DNA of 64,000 nt from Clostridium sp. 'White wine YQ' (GCF_028728205.1 NZ_JAQYUU010000001.1:1353318-1417317), one strand, 5' to 3'. Positions 9,459 to 20,280 are shown, counted from the stretch's first letter. Numbers and translations are program-made. Notes: generated from the letters alone by a model not told the origin.

Positions 9459-9902
9459 TTATTCTAATGGCTCAGAAAACATTTCTTTAAAGTTCTCTTC
9501 ATTATATATTTTGATATTATTTTTATTTAATAATTCTGCAGTTATTCCGTTGCCACACTTTTTTACCCCTTGAAAAGTCCCATTATATATTTCACCAAAG
9601 CCACAGGATGGGGAATTTTTCTTTAAAATAGCTGAATTAACATTATATATCTTAGCAATTTTTAATGTCTCCTCTGCCCCTTTAATAAACTCTTTAGTAA
9701 CATCAGTACCATTTTTAGTTATTACAGTACCTGACTCATCAATTTCTGCAGGAGGTCTTGGAGTTGTGAGTCCCCCTAATTGTTCTGGACAAACCAAGAC
9801 AATTTCTTCTTTGTCTATAAATTTCAAAATATCTTTCACTTCATTATTTTGTCCGCTATACTTACAATTTACTCCTAGTAAGCATGCACTAACTATTATC
9901 AC
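9459..9902 (-). CDS. DUF523 protein (TudS-type desulfidase family)
   Basis: The 147-residue protein belongs to DUF523, the family that includes the thiouracil desulfidase TudS, whose [4Fe-4S] cluster is held by three cysteines. Candidate ligands here are Cys 7 (SACLLG), Cys 38 (LVCPE) and Cys 100 (PSCGFG); Cys 13 is an additional conserved cysteine. The PRPPAEI segment is also typical. The start is GTG, with AGGAGG upstream. It follows mutS2 by 31 bases and probably belongs to the same transcript. The natural substrate of most DUF523 members is not established, so a sulfur-salvage role is inference only. Confidence 0.8.
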   Translation of the reverse strand: MIIVSACLLGVNCKYSGQNNEVKDILKFIDKEEIVLVCPEQLGGLTTPRPPAEIDESGTVITKNGTDVTKEFIKGAEETLKIAKIYNVNSAILKKNSPSCGFGEIYNGTFQGVKKCGNGITAELLNKNNIKIYNEENFKEMFSEPLE

Positions 9903-9933
9903 TTCTCCACCTCCTACTCTAGGTAAAATTTTT

Positions 9934-12291
9934 TTAGCTAAGTTTAACTACCGTTACACCACTTCCACCTTCACCATATTCTCCTAATCTATATTCTTTT
10001 ACGTGAGGATGGTGTCTTAGCATATCATTTATTGATTTCCTTAGTACTCCAGTTCCTTTACCATGAATTAACGAAACTTCTCCCAGGCCAGCTAAATAAG
10101 CCTCATCTAAATATTTATCAGCCGTATAACAAGCTTCTTCTGAATCCATTCCTCTTAAATCTACAGATGAGCTTACTGATTTTAAGTTTAAGCTCACTTC
10201 CCTCTTGGATTTTTTCTTTTCTTCTTTTACATCTCCAGTTGCAACTAAATCCTTAAGTTTTACATTTATCTTCATTATACCTGCTTCAACTTTTACTTCA
10301 CCTTTGTTATCAGGCTTTGATATAATTATTACTTTTTGATTTAAAGAAGGTAAAAATGCTTCCATTCCAAGCTTAACTTCTTTAATTTCTTTACCATTAC
10401 TTTTAGCTAGCGGTGTTGCTTTTTCCTCAGTATTATCAAGTTGATTTCTTAATTTTCCTCTTTGTTCTTCAAGCTTTCTCCTTACATCAGATGATCCACC
10501 TAACTTTTCTAATTCTCTCATATTTTTTAGGATTTCATCAGCCTGTTCTTTTGCATCTCTTAAAAGCTGTTTTGCTTCTCTCCTAGCTTCTACAAAAGCA
10601 TTTTCCCTCATTTTATCTAACGATTCTAATTTACTATTATATTTATCTCTTAATTTTTCTGCTTCAACTCTTAATGCATTAGCTTTTATTGCTTCAGATT
10701 CAGCTTTTATACTTTTTTCTTGTAAATTTTGAATTAAATCTTCGAATTCCAACGATTCTGAGGATATTAATTCTTTAGCACTATGAATTATATTCTCATC
10801 TAAACCTAACTTTCTAGAGATTTCAAAAGCATTTGATTTCCCTGGTATACCAATTAGCAATTTATACGTTGGCTTTAATGTCTCTACATCAAATTCCACT
10901 GACGCATTTTCTACACCAACCGTTTTAAGTGCATAGGCCTTAAGTTCACTATAGTGAGTTGTGGCAACTATTTTACAATTTCTTTCTCTTAAACACTCAA
11001 GAATCGATATAGCAAGTGCTGCTCCTTCCGTAGGGTCAGTTCCTGCTCCAAGTTCATCAAATAATACTAATGCATCACTTGAAGCTTCATCAATTATTTC
11101 TACTATGTTTTTCATATGAGATGAAAATGTTGATAAGCTTTGTTCTATACTTTGTTCATCTCCTATATCCGCATATATATTTTTATAAAAGCTTATAACT
11201 GAATTTTCTTCCGCCGGTATAAGTAATCCACTCATACCCATTATATGAATTAATCCAATAGTCTTTAGTGTAACTGTCTTACCACCTGTATTAGGTCCTG
11301 TTATTATAAGTGATGTAAAGTCACTACCTAAATAGGATGTAGAAGGAACAACCCTTCTCTCATCAATAAGCGGATGTCTTCCTTGTATTATGTGAAAAGC
11401 TCCATCTTCTCTAACCTCAGGAGAAATAGCTCTAATAGAACTTCCATATTTAGCTTTTGCAAATATAAAATCTAACTCTATTAAAATATCTAAGTTTCTT
11501 TTTACTTCTACCTTGTTGTTATATATCATACTTGAAAGAGCCGATAAAATTCTTTCAATTTCAGCCTTTTCCTTTAACATTAGCTCCTTAATCTCGTTAT
11601 TTAAATTTACCAAGCTCATAGGCTCAATAAATAATGTAGCACCTGAAGAACTTTGATCATGTACTAATCCATTAACCTGCCCTTTATATTCAGCCTTTAC
11701 TGGAATTACATATCTATCGCCTCTCATACTATATAGATTATCTTGAAGATACTTGGAATTTTCTCTTATTAAAGAATTTACTTTTTCTCTAATAGATGCA
11801 TTCTTCTCCTTTAAGGATCTTCTAATGTTATATAATGTGGCACTTGCTTTATCTGCAACCTCATCTTCAGAAACAATCGCATTGAATATTTGATCTTCTA
11901 TATTTTTTAATGGTCTTATATTTTCACATATTTCTTCAAGGATTTTATGCTGCTCTTCCCCCTCTTTCCTTTTTATATATTCTAAAAAGTTTCTAGAAGA
12001 TTTAAGTACATTTCCTATTCTTAATAATTGAGATGGATTTAATGTAGCTCCCTTAGCTGCTCTTGATACCCCATCTCTGACATCATAAAATCCTTCAAAA
12101 GGAGGATTCCCTTTTGTTATAAGTAAATGAACGGCTTCCTTTGTTTCTTGAATGTGCTCACGCACTTCATATATATTTTCATACGGTTTAAGCTCATCAA
12201 TTAGTTCTCTTGAAGCTTCAGTTATTGCATATTCTTTTATTTTATCTTTTATCTTATTAAACTCTAGTACTCTTAAAGATCTCTCTTTCAT
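9934..12291 (-). CDS. mutS2: endonuclease MutS2
   Basis: The 785-residue protein has the MutS2 layout: core and clamp helices, an ABC-type ATPase with Walker A GPNTGGKT (residues 332-339) and Walker B around VLFDELGAGTDPTE, a long charged coiled coil (about 510-640), and a C-terminal Smr nuclease domain with DLRG and HGKGTG. MutS2 suppresses recombination at branched DNA, and in Bacillus it also acts on collided ribosomes. It lacks the mismatch-recognition domain of MutS. AAGGAG lies 7 bases before the ATG. It follows the U32 gene by 11 bases, the usual Clostridium order. Confidence 0.95.
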   Translation of the reverse strand: MKERSLRVLEFNKIKDKIKEYAITEASRELIDELKPYENIYEVREHIQETKEAVHLLITKGNPPFEGFYDVRDGVSRAAKGATLNPSQLLRIGNVLKSSRNFLEYIKRKEGEEQHKILEEICENIRPLKNIEDQIFNAIVSEDEVADKASATLYNIRRSLKEKNASIREKVNSLIRENSKYLQDNLYSMRGDRYVIPVKAEYKGQVNGLVHDQSSSGATLFIEPMSLVNLNNEIKELMLKEKAEIERILSALSSMIYNNKVEVKRNLDILIELDFIFAKAKYGSSIRAISPEVREDGAFHIIQGRHPLIDERRVVPSTSYLGSDFTSLIITGPNTGGKTVTLKTIGLIHIMGMSGLLIPAEENSVISFYKNIYADIGDEQSIEQSLSTFSSHMKNIVEIIDEASSDALVLFDELGAGTDPTEGAALAISILECLRERNCKIVATTHYSELKAYALKTVGVENASVEFDVETLKPTYKLLIGIPGKSNAFEISRKLGLDENIIHSAKELISSESLEFEDLIQNLQEKSIKAESEAIKANALRVEAEKLRDKYNSKLESLDKMRENAFVEARREAKQLLRDAKEQADEILKNMRELEKLGGSSDVRRKLEEQRGKLRNQLDNTEEKATPLAKSNGKEIKEVKLGMEAFLPSLNQKVIIISKPDNKGEVKVEAGIMKINVKLKDLVATGDVKEEKKKSKREVSLNLKSVSSSVDLRGMDSEEACYTADKYLDEAYLAGLGEVSLIHGKGTGVLRKSINDMLRHHPHVKEYRLGEYGEGGSGVTVVKLS

Positions 12292-12302
12292 TTTATACTC
12301 CT

Positions 12303-14645
12303 TTATTCAACTCCTCTTCTATAATGACCCTTCGTATATTCACCACTTAGAGAAATTGAGTTGTTATTAATCGATTTAAGTATGTTATTTACCTCTTCTT
12401 TAGATTCATCTATAAAATCGAATCTAAAGCTAGTAACTCCTTTTTCTTTTAACTCATCCATTTCACTTATTAAATTTAATGTATCTGGGTTATATATATA
12501 TGCTCTGCAGAATTTATCTGTAAGTACCCTAAAATCTTTATTCATTCTGTCTCTTAATATAAATTCCTCATTAATACATGGTGCCGAACAGTTATTACAA
12601 GAGCTTTTTCCTCCAACAGTTGATCCAATTGGACAATATTCTGATATCATTACTTCTGTTTTGCCGTATACGCTCATCCCAAAGTTTTTTTCTTTTCCCA
12701 ATACATTTAAAATTTCTTTCCTATTTAATTCTTGACTAATATATGGATATACGTTGTTCTCCTTAAAGAATCTGATAGTATTTGAGTTAAACATATTGCT
12801 TTTATAATCACTTATTATATTGATTTTTCCATTAAACCTTTTAACTATTCCTAAATTAGAAGTAATAATTCCGCTAAATAGTGAAATATTCTCCTCAATA
12901 TCCTTTACGATTTGATTATATTCATTTTTTATTATATGAGGAAGTTTTAAGTAAATATCTTTATTCTTAACCTTTTTTACATCTTCAATTGAAATTCCTT
13001 TATTGCTTTTATTGTATATATTAACACCTATATTTTGTTCTCCAGAATCAAGAAGTGCTTCTAGTTGCTCCTTAGTATTAACAATGAATAGCTTTTCGGG
13101 AGCCATTACTTCAACTTTAGAATCCCTAGAACTAGTTATTTCATTAGAAGTTTTTAAGGTTCTTTTATACTTTGATATTTCGTATGCCTGGATTTTCTCA
13201 ATTACTTTTCTTCTTATTTCATTTAATGCAGAAATAGGCATGAAGCCTTCATCATATTTTTCAAATATAACATTAACTATTTTAAATGGATTATCACCAG
13301 ATTTAATTATAGCGTCAATAATTCTCTCTTTGGATAAGGGCCTCTTTTCAGCCTTTTGAATTATTTCTCCTTTTTCTGAAAAAGTTTTATCTGCATACTT
13401 TACTATAATCTCTATTGGCTTTCCTATTTCAAATATAACAATGCAATCTAGATTTATTTTTTTGCCATAAATATTATTATATGATTCACTTAACTGCTTT
13501 AACAATAGAGTATCTGAGGTCTTAAACAATTCATCCCCTCTATTATATTGCTTCGGAAAAATTATAGCCTTTTCCCCTTTATATGCATTTTCTCTTTGTT
13601 CTCCGTTAACTTGTATTTTCGAAACTATAAATCCACTCTCACCAATACGCACGCCATCCTTAAGAGATAAGTCATCTTGAAGTACTACTTGATTTTTTTC
13701 ATCTACTCTTCCAAGTAATACCCCTGTATTCTTAGGGAACTTATATGCCATCATATCTTTTCCTTCATTTTTGTATAGATATGCCTTAGAAAAACCTTCT
13801 CTATTAAATAGCTTTAATAAAACATCCTTACCTTTTTTATTTTCTCCTTCGCTTATGGCTTTTCTATATTCCTTAACCACACCTGCAACATATTCAGGTC
13901 TTTTCATCCTACCCTCAATTTTTAAAGAACTTGTTCCCGTAGAAATGATATCTTTAATATCTTCTATTGTACAGATATCCTTTGGACTTAGCAGATATCC
14001 TTTAAATTCCTTACCTCCGTTCAAAGATTTTAGTGTATAAGGTAATCTACAACTTTGGGCACATCTACCTCTATTACCGCTTCTTCCGCCAATCATTGAA
14101 CTCATTAAACACATTCCTGAGTAACATACACATAGTGCACCGTGAACAAATATTTCTGTTTCAATATCCAATTCCTTTGATATATATTCAATTTCTTTAA
14201 GTGAAAGTTCTCTTGATAAAACTATTCTCTTAAATCCCTTTTCTTTTAAAAATAATGCTCCATCACCATTGTGTATAGTCATTTGCGTAGATGCATGTAG
14301 TTCAAAATCAGGTAATATATTTCTAACTACATTAAATAGGCCTAAATCTTGTATTATTAATCCATCTACTCCAATTTCATATAAAAACTTAACATATTTA
14401 ATTGCTTCTTTTATTTCATTTTCTTTTAAAAGCGTGTTAATAGTAATATATATCTTTAGTCCATACATATGAACATAGTCTACAGCCTTTATCATGTTTT
14501 CTTCATCAAAATTAGAGGCATAAGCTCTTGCTGAAAACTTATCTCCTCCTAAATACACAGCATCTGCACCATTGTTAATAGCTGCATATAAACTTTCAAA
14601 ACTTCCAGCTGGTGCAAGTAATTCTACTTTTTTCATTTTTTTCAT
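12303..14645 (-). CDS. U32 peptidase-family protein with DUF3656
   Basis: The 780-residue protein has an N-terminal TIM-barrel-like U32 domain (ELLAPAGSFESLYAAI, GADAVYLGG). The family signature EIFVHGALCVCYSGMC is followed by a cysteine group in GRCAQSC, and a second cysteine cluster lies near the C-terminus (CPIGSTVGGKSSCNNCSAPC). DUF3656 occupies the middle. Several U32 members are now known to be RNA-modification enzymes rather than proteases (RlhA hydroxylates 23S rRNA C2501, TrhP/TrhO act on tRNA), so an rRNA or tRNA hydroxylation role is plausible. Two ATGs compete: 14645, 2 bases after AGGAG, and 14636, 11 bases after it. Neither spacing is ideal. Confidence 0.85.
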   Translation of the reverse strand: MKKMKKVELLAPAGSFESLYAAINNGADAVYLGGDKFSARAYASNFDEENMIKAVDYVHMYGLKIYITINTLLKENEIKEAIKYVKFLYEIGVDGLIIQDLGLFNVVRNILPDFELHASTQMTIHNGDGALFLKEKGFKRIVLSRELSLKEIEYISKELDIETEIFVHGALCVCYSGMCLMSSMIGGRSGNRGRCAQSCRLPYTLKSLNGGKEFKGYLLSPKDICTIEDIKDIISTGTSSLKIEGRMKRPEYVAGVVKEYRKAISEGENKKGKDVLLKLFNREGFSKAYLYKNEGKDMMAYKFPKNTGVLLGRVDEKNQVVLQDDLSLKDGVRIGESGFIVSKIQVNGEQRENAYKGEKAIIFPKQYNRGDELFKTSDTLLLKQLSESYNNIYGKKINLDCIVIFEIGKPIEIIVKYADKTFSEKGEIIQKAEKRPLSKERIIDAIIKSGDNPFKIVNVIFEKYDEGFMPISALNEIRRKVIEKIQAYEISKYKRTLKTSNEITSSRDSKVEVMAPEKLFIVNTKEQLEALLDSGEQNIGVNIYNKSNKGISIEDVKKVKNKDIYLKLPHIIKNEYNQIVKDIEENISLFSGIITSNLGIVKRFNGKINIISDYKSNMFNSNTIRFFKENNVYPYISQELNRKEILNVLGKEKNFGMSVYGKTEVMISEYCPIGSTVGGKSSCNNCSAPCINEEFILRDRMNKDFRVLTDKFCRAYIYNPDTLNLISEMDELKEKGVTSFRFDFIDESKEEVNNILKSINNNSISLSGEYTKGHYRRGVE

Positions 14646-14763
14646 CTCTCCTGTTAAGATTCATTTATAGGGTTTATATATGAAACTTAGTTTATTATTG
14701 TTAGATAAGTTGTTAGTTGAATTTAAACTCCTTACTTTTTCTAAACAAATTAATCTTATGAAA

Positions 14764-14788
14764 AAAAGGAGCATTATTTACTCCTTTT
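14764..14788 (-). terminator. terminator after zapA
   Basis: AAAAGGAG and CTCCTTTT form a stem around a 9-base loop, overlapping the zapA stop. On the minus strand it runs into a T7 tract. The 118 bases between it and the U32 start contain no gene and no promoter I could call with confidence. Confidence 0.8.
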
Positions 14789-15332
14789 ATTTCAACTTAT
14801 TTTTATTCTTTAAAAGTAAATTTTCTTTTCCTTTTTCGCTTACTAGTTTAAATTGTATATCCATATACTTTTTTTCCAAATCTAAAACTTTATATTTATA
14901 GGTATGAAGCTGTTGACTTATTTCTTTATTCCTATTAAATAATATCTTGTTCTTATCTCTTAGCTCTTTATATTCCTTTTCTATCTCTTTACTTTCTAGC
15001 TTTTGTCTTTCAGTTTCTTTTTTTAAATCTTCTATAGCATCCTTAGCCTTATTTAATTCTAAAATCTCATTCTTTAATTGTTCATTTTCTTTTTTTATAC
15101 TTTTATATTTTTCAGCTAATGCTTCGTATTCCATATCACTTTTATATAGTTCATCTGATATATTTATTGCTGCAAGCACTGTAGCTGAAGGTTGATTTAA
15201 TTTAGGGTTCTTATCTAATAACTCCATGATTTTAGTATTAACATATTCTGCAACACTTTTCATATATTTTTCATCTTCTTGACCCTTTAAGTTGTATTCA
15301 ATTCCATTTATTTTAACTATTACAGAACTCAT
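14787..15332 (-). CDS. zapA: cell division protein ZapA with long coiled coil
   Basis: The first 75 residues match ZapA (VIVKINGIEYNLKG, EYVNTKIMELL, VLAAINISDELY), the dimeric protein that cross-links FtsZ filaments. Classical ZapA is about 85-100 residues. Here about 100 further residues of almost unbroken, Lys/Glu-rich coiled coil follow, making 181 in all, as in many Clostridium homologues. Coiled-coil length may set the spacing of FtsZ bundles, but that is inference. AGAGGTGG precedes the ATG. It has its own promoter at 15380-15408 and a terminator at its stop codon. Confidence 0.88.
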   Translation of the reverse strand: MSSVIVKINGIEYNLKGQEDEKYMKSVAEYVNTKIMELLDKNPKLNQPSATVLAAINISDELYKSDMEYEALAEKYKSIKKENEQLKNEILELNKAKDAIEDLKKETERQKLESKEIEKEYKELRDKNKILFNRNKEISQQLHTYKYKVLDLEKKYMDIQFKLVSEKGKENLLLKNKNKLK

Positions 15333-15379
15333 ATTCCACCTCTTTTTAAGGTAATAACTTCTTTACATAATACAAACTA

Positions 15380-15408
15380 ATTTTAGCATATAACCTTGCA
15401 TTTATCAA
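15380..15408 (-). promoter_or_regulatory. sigma-A-type promoter for zapA
   Basis: On the minus strand TTGATA (15403-15408), a 17-base spacer and TAAAAT (15380-15385) lie about 50 bases before the zapA start. Confidence 0.7.
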
Positions 15409-15452
15409 TGAATCAAGCATTTACTTTATGAATAAATTATATTTTTTTACTT

Positions 15453-15557
15453 TAGGGTTTTAAGTTTAACTAATAACTTATTCATGCCTGAAAATGTCCA
15501 GAAACCGACATTTTCAAACAAGAATAAGTTAAGTTTCCTATAAAAACCCTATATATT
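15453..15557. repeat. structured dispersed repeat, family A, copy 1
   Basis: About 100 bp, nearly identical (roughly 90 %) to 20281-20387. It folds as nested inverted repeats: outer AGGGTTTT/AAAACCCT, middle TAACTTATTC/GAATAAGTTA, inner TGAAAATGTC/GACATTTTCA. It lies between pheT and zapA, past the pheT terminator. The other copy also lies between two minus-strand genes, in the same orientation. No open reading frame and no T tract typical of a terminator. Identity of the family unknown. Confidence 0.85.
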
Positions 15558-15599
15558 ACTGAGGATTCCCTCATATTTTATATTTATTACAGTAAATAG

Positions 15600-15626
15600 C
15601 CCTGGAATGTTCATTACACTCCAGGG
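15600..15626 (-). terminator. terminator after pheT
   Basis: CCCTGGA and TCCAGGG form the base of a hairpin with a 13-base interior, 27 bases after the pheT stop. On the minus strand it is followed by CTATTTACTG, a weak T tract. A second small hairpin (TGAGG/CCTCA) lies at 15559-15573. Confidence 0.6.
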
Positions 15627-15652
15627 TTAATATATTTACATTGTACATTATT

Positions 15653-18037
15653 TTAATTATCTCTTAACTGTGCCCCTAATTTATATTCTAAGCTTCTTAA
15701 TATCTTATCATGTACCTTATTTACTTCTTTATCAGTTAAGGTTTTATTTTCATCTCTATAGGCAATAGCATAAGCTATACTTTTCTTACCTTCAGGTATT
15801 TGTTTACCTTTATAGATATCGAATAGTGTTACTTTCTCAACTAAGCTTCCACCTGCTTTTCTAATTGTATCTTCAATTTCTCCAACTAATACAGCATCAT
15901 CAACTAATAATGCAATATCTCTAGTAACTGCAGGGAATTTTGGAAGTGGTTTATATGCTTTTATTGTATTTGATGCTTCATATAGTACATCTAAATTTAA
16001 TTCAGCCATATATCCTAGAGTATCTATACCATAGTTATCTAATAAGTCTGGATGAATTTCTCCAAAAACTCCTGCCTTTTGCTTTCCAACGAAAAGTGCA
16101 GCTGTTTTACCTGGATGATAACAAACATTATCAATTTCTCTTACTAATGTAGTTTTCACAACTCCTAAAGCATCAAGTATGTTTTCTACTACTCCCTTAA
16201 GATCTAGATAATCACATTCTCCATACATTCCTATAGTTAAAATATTATTTTCCTTAGGTAATGCATTCTCATTTTCATTAGGTATATAGGTTCTGCCGAT
16301 CTCAAATAATCTTACATAGCTATTGTTTCTTGAATAGTTTCTTTTTAATGATTCCATCATTGAAGGAATAGTAGTTGTTCTCATTATGCTATAATCTTCA
16401 CCTAATGGATTCTTTATCTTTACAACATTTCTTAAAACACTATCCTTAGGTAAATTTATCTCATCAAATACCTTTGGCGATACAAATGAATAACTTATAG
16501 ATTGATTAATACTTGATGAAAGAAGTGTCTCTATAACTAAATCATCAAGTCTTTCTTGTCTATACTTAGGTTCTCTTTCAGTTGTACTAGTACTTATAGT
16601 CATAGGAATATTGTTATAACCATATATTCTTGCGATTTCCTCTGCAATATCTTCTTTAATATCTATATCTATTCTAAAAGTAGGAACTTTAATTACAAGT
16701 TCATCACCGCTAATATTTGTATTTAATTCCAGTCTATCTAAGAATTTCTTCATATCTTCACTAGATATTTGTGTTCCTAAGAACTTATTTACCCAACTTG
16801 AAGAGACCCTAAGTTCCTTCTCTTCTTTAATTTCTTGATAAACATCTATAGTTCCATCAATTATTTCTCCGCAACCAAGTTCTTCAACCAACGAACATGC
16901 TCTATCAGCTGCTAAAAGTGCTAAATTAGGATCTATATCTTTTTCAAATCTAGATGATGCTTCTGTTCTTAAGTTTAACTTTTTAGAATTTATTCTGATA
17001 TTGGTTCCATCAAAATTTGCGAATTCAAATATTACTTCAGTAGTATCTTCTTTTATTTCAGAATCCAAACCACCCATAATGCCAGCTAAAGCAATAGTAG
17101 TTTCTCCATTTTTAATGCAAAGCATTGTATCATCTAAATTTCTTTCGATCTCATCTAGTGTTGTGAATTTTTCTCCGTCCTTTGCTCTTTCAATTACAAT
17201 ATGATTTGAACTAATTTCTCTCTTATCAAAAGCGTGCATTGGTTGACCTAACTCAAGCATTACAAAATTAGTTATATCAACTATATTATTAATAGGTCTT
17301 ACCCCAGCATCAAGTAGTCTTTCTTGCATCCAAGCAGGTGATGGAGCTACTTTTACATTCTTTACACCTCTTGCTAGATAGCGTCTGCAAAGCGAATCAT
17401 TTATTGTAACCTTAAGCTCATCATTAATATTTTTATCTTTTGCAACTGAATATTTTAAGTTTGGCATTTTAAATGATGTACCTAATGTTGCAGCAGTTTC
17501 TCTTGCTATTCCGATTACGCTTAAACAATCTGGTCTATTAGAGGTTATCTCAAAATCAATAACTTCCTTATTAAGGCCTAATACATCCTTAATATCTTTT
17601 CCAAGTGGAGTTTTAGGATCTAAAATCATTAAACCATGTACTGGTTCATCTCCTGCGATACCTAATTCTTCTTCCGAACACATCATTCCATTTGAAACAA
17701 CACCTCTAAGCTTACCTTTTTTAATTTTTAGATCATTAGGTAATATTGCACCATGCAATGCTACAGGAACAACATCTCCCTCTTTCATGTTATTTGCCCC
17801 TGTTACAATTTGAACTAGTTCTTCAGACGCTACATCTAACTGACATATTACTAACTTCTCTGCGTCAGGATGTGGTTCTATTTTAACTATTTTCCCTGTA
17901 ACTACATTCTTAATTTCATCTCCTGAAATTATTACTTCTTCAACCTTCGAACCAGATAGTGTTAATCTATCTCCTAATTCTTTTCCATTAATATCTATAT
18001 TTATATAATCTTTTAGCCAATAAACTGGTACTTTCAT
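15653..18037 (-). CDS. pheT: phenylalanyl-tRNA synthetase beta subunit
   Basis: The 794-residue protein is full length and shows the bacterial PheT domain order: an N-terminal tRNA-binding EMAP-II-like domain (about 40-150, ending [12 protein letters not shown]), the B3/4 editing domain, B5, the catalytic-like core and a C-terminal ferredoxin-like anticodon-binding domain (about 700-794, [13 protein letters not shown]). Two alpha and two beta subunits join phenylalanine to tRNA-Phe; the beta subunit binds tRNA and edits mischarged tyrosine. It lies 19 bases after pheS and shares its Phe T-box leader. AGAGGAG precedes the ATG. Confidence 0.97.
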   Translation of the reverse strand: MKVPVYWLKDYINIDINGKELGDRLTLSGSKVEEVIISGDEIKNVVTGKIVKIEPHPDAEKLVICQLDVASEELVQIVTGANNMKEGDVVPVALHGAILPNDLKIKKGKLRGVVSNGMMCSEEELGIAGDEPVHGLMILDPKTPLGKDIKDVLGLNKEVIDFEITSNRPDCLSVIGIARETAATLGTSFKMPNLKYSVAKDKNINDELKVTINDSLCRRYLARGVKNVKVAPSPAWMQERLLDAGVRPINNIVDITNFVMLELGQPMHAFDKREISSNHIVIERAKDGEKFTTLDEIERNLDDTMLCIKNGETTIALAGIMGGLDSEIKEDTTEVIFEFANFDGTNIRINSKKLNLRTEASSRFEKDIDPNLALLAADRACSLVEELGCGEIIDGTIDVYQEIKEEKELRVSSSWVNKFLGTQISSEDMKKFLDRLELNTNISGDELVIKVPTFRIDIDIKEDIAEEIARIYGYNNIPMTISTSTTEREPKYRQERLDDLVIETLLSSSINQSISYSFVSPKVFDEINLPKDSVLRNVVKIKNPLGEDYSIMRTTTIPSMMESLKRNYSRNNSYVRLFEIGRTYIPNENENALPKENNILTIGMYGECDYLDLKGVVENILDALGVVKTTLVREIDNVCYHPGKTAALFVGKQKAGVFGEIHPDLLDNYGIDTLGYMAELNLDVLYEASNTIKAYKPLPKFPAVTRDIALLVDDAVLVGEIEDTIRKAGGSLVEKVTLFDIYKGKQIPEGKKSIAYAIAYRDENKTLTDKEVNKVHDKILRSLEYKLGAQLRDN

Positions 18038-18056
18038 ATAATTACTCCTCTCTATT

Positions 18057-19076
18057 CTAGAACTGATTTAAAAATCTCATATCACTTTCATATAGAAGTC
18101 TAATGTCATCTATGCCATATTTAAGCATAACCATTCTATCTACTCCGAAACCAAACGCAAATCCACTATATACCTCAGGATCAATTCCACAATTTCTTAA
18201 AACTTGAGGATGAACCATTCCACATCCAAGTAACTCTATCCAACCTGAACCTTTACAAACTCTGCATCCTTCTCCTTGACATACAAAGCATGTAGCATCC
18301 ATTTCAGCTGATGGTTCTGTAAATGGGAAATGGTGAGGTCTAAATTTAGTTTGCACCTTATCACCAAACATCTTCTTTGCAAATAATTCTAATGTACCTT
18401 TTAAATCTGCAAATGTGATTCCTTTATCTATAACCAAACCTTCCATTTGATAAAATATAGGTGAATGTGTAGCATCTACTGCATCACTTCTATATACTTT
18501 TCCAGGTGATATCATCTTAATCGGAGGTGTTTGCTTCTCCATAACTCTTATTTGTACTGGAGACGTTTGAGTTCTTAAAACTAATGAATCATTAATGTAA
18601 AAAGTATCTTGTTCACTTCTAGCTGGATGATTCTTTGGAATATTTAAAGCTTCAAAATTATAATGATCTAATTCAACTTCCGGACCATCTTCTATTGTAA
18701 ATCCCATTGATATAAAGATTTCCTTCATTGATTCCAATGTTAAATCTAAAGGATGTCTTTTTCCAATAGTATTTTTCTTACCTGGCATTGTTATATCAAT
18801 AACTTCATTAGCTATTTTTTCATTTTTTTCTTTCTCTTTAATTACTTTTGTAACTTCTTCTAGTTTTGTTTCAATCTCAGCTCTTACTTCATTTGCGAGT
18901 TTACCAATAAGTGGTCTTTCCTCAGCTGAAAGCCCCCCCATTCCTCTTAAAATAGAAGTTAATTCTCCTTTTTTTCCAAGAAACTTTACTCTTAAATTTT
19001 CAACTTCTGATGAAATTTTTGCATTTTTTAATTCAGCTAAAGCAGCCTCTTTTATTTCAACTAACTTATCTTTCAT
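18057..19076 (-). CDS. pheS: phenylalanyl-tRNA synthetase alpha subunit
   Basis: The 339-residue protein has the PheS layout: an N-terminal coiled-coil tRNA-binding arm (about 1-90), then the class II catalytic core with [10 protein letters not shown], the motif 2 region ([32 protein letters not shown]) and motif 3 ([11 protein letters not shown]). Four cysteines lie in the [12 protein letters not shown] insert. It forms the active site that activates phenylalanine. AAAGGAG precedes the ATG. It is the first gene of the pheST operon, under T-box control. Confidence 0.97.
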   Translation of the reverse strand: MKDKLVEIKEAALAELKNAKISSEVENLRVKFLGKKGELTSILRGMGGLSAEERPLIGKLANEVRAEIETKLEEVTKVIKEKEKNEKIANEVIDITMPGKKNTIGKRHPLDLTLESMKEIFISMGFTIEDGPEVELDHYNFEALNIPKNHPARSEQDTFYINDSLVLRTQTSPVQIRVMEKQTPPIKMISPGKVYRSDAVDATHSPIFYQMEGLVIDKGITFADLKGTLELFAKKMFGDKVQTKFRPHHFPFTEPSAEMDATCFVCQGEGCRVCKGSGWIELLGCGMVHPQVLRNCGIDPEVYSGFAFGFGVDRMVMLKYGIDDIRLLYESDMRFLNQF

Positions 19077-19149
19077 TAAAAATTCTCCTTTCTTTCTTAA
19101 AAGTTATATATTAGGTTTTAATATTAAGCCTTATAATAATACAAAATAA

Positions 19150-19436
19150 AATCCCCGTCCCAAACAAAGGGACGGGGTATCCGTGGTACCACCCTAATTA
19201 GCATATGCTCACTCATTAAATAACGGTTTCCCGCTAACGACTACTCTTCTGTATTTCTAAAACTTAAATTTATAATTTAGTAAAGAAAACATACTTTTCA
19301 CCATTAGGACTCCTGAGGGAACTTCAATATAGACACTACTAAGAAGGCTCTCAGTCTATGACCTTCTCTCCCTGAAGAAGTTTACTTATATCTACTTTCT
19401 CATTCACAGTCTTTCTATATAAATTTCATAATAAAG
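19150..19436 (-). promoter_or_regulatory. T-box leader, phenylalanine-specific, upstream of pheS
   Basis: The conserved T-box sequence AGGGTGGTACCACGG is read on the minus strand at 19181-19195. It is followed by a strong terminator with a 9-bp stem (CCCCGTCCC/GGGACGGGG, 19153-19177) and a T-rich tail. Stem I lies at about 19300-19430. The specifier codon is read as TTC (Phe) at 19319-19321, directly after TTGAAG, the same context as GTA in the valS leader. Uncharged tRNA-Phe should stabilise the antiterminator and allow pheST transcription. Confidence 0.9.
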
Positions 19437-19465
19437 ATTATACTCATAATTTTACTAAAATTCAA
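19437..19465 (-). promoter_or_regulatory. sigma-A-type promoter of the pheST T-box transcript
   Basis: TTGAAT (19460-19465), a 17-base spacer and TATAAT (19437-19442) on the minus strand. The -35 element lies inside the last codons of the upstream methyltransferase gene. Confidence 0.78.
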
Positions 19466-20246
19466 TACCTTTTAGCATATTTTGTCTTATTCTTTCATAA
19501 ATCATTATTGCTGCAGCTGTAGAAACATTTAATGATTCGGCTCCACCTGGCATTGGAATCTTAACTAATTTATTTGATAAACTATAAATATAATCACTTA
19601 TTCCATTACCTTCATTTCCAACACATATTACTAAATTATTCGTTATATCCTCTTGAAAGAAATTTTTATCTGTATCTAAACTTGAAGCAAGTATATCGTA
19701 TCCTTCATTTTTCAACCTATTTATCACTTCAAAATTCATATCTTCTATAATCGGTATATGAAATATTGAACCCATTGTTGATCTAAGTGTTTTATCATTA
19801 TATGGATCAACTGTCCCTTTTGTGATTATAACTCCTGATGCTCCTGCAGCATGAGAGGTTCTAATAATAGTGCCTAAATTTCCTGGATCCTGCACTTGAT
19901 CACATAGTACGTAAAATCCGTTTTGCTTCATTTCAGGAACTTTAATACTAACTACACCTACTACACCTTGAGGTGCTTCAGTAGAACATAGCATTTGTAT
20001 CAATTTAGAATCTAATAGAAAAATCTTTGTATTTTTTAGTTCATCTTTATTAAAATAAATATTAAATTTTTCTATTTCGTTTTCCGCAAGAAATATAATG
20101 TCCACAGAACAAGTGCTTTTAAAAGCTTCTGATAAAAATCTAAAACCTTCAACTAAAAACTTACCTGTTTTCTTTCTTTCTTTCCTATTTCTTAAATTTT
20201 TAGCATCTTTAAAAATAGAATTTTCTTTACTTTCTATTTTAATCAA
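19455..20246 (-). CDS. TrmH/SpoU-family RNA 2'-O-methyltransferase
   Basis: The 263-residue protein has an N-terminal substrate-binding domain (about 1-100) and a C-terminal SPOUT knot with the three family motifs: DPGNLGTIIRT, ICVGNEGNG and LNVSTAAAIMIYE. These enzymes use S-adenosylmethionine to methylate ribose 2'-hydroxyls in rRNA or tRNA (RlmB/TrmH group, Bacillus YsgA-like). The target nucleotide cannot be read from sequence. The start is TTG (MIKIESKE), with AGAGGT 9 bases upstream. No terminator separates it from the pheST promoter. A family A repeat lies just upstream. Confidence 0.87.
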   Translation of the reverse strand: MIKIESKENSIFKDAKNLRNRKERKKTGKFLVEGFRFLSEAFKSTCSVDIIFLAENEIEKFNIYFNKDELKNTKIFLLDSKLIQMLCSTEAPQGVVGVVSIKVPEMKQNGFYVLCDQVQDPGNLGTIIRTSHAAGASGVIITKGTVDPYNDKTLRSTMGSIFHIPIIEDMNFEVINRLKNEGYDILASSLDTDKNFFQEDITNNLVICVGNEGNGISDYIYSLSNKLVKIPMPGGAESLNVSTAAAIMIYERIRQNMLKGIEF

Positions 20247-20280
20247 AATTTAAGTACCTCTCTTACTTTTTATTATGGTT

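Noticed and set aside
12152..14472. Long open frames on the plus strand opposite mutS2 and the U32 gene
   Set aside because: They lie antisense to well-supported genes, have no ribosome sites and show low-complexity Ser/Leu/Phe-rich products.
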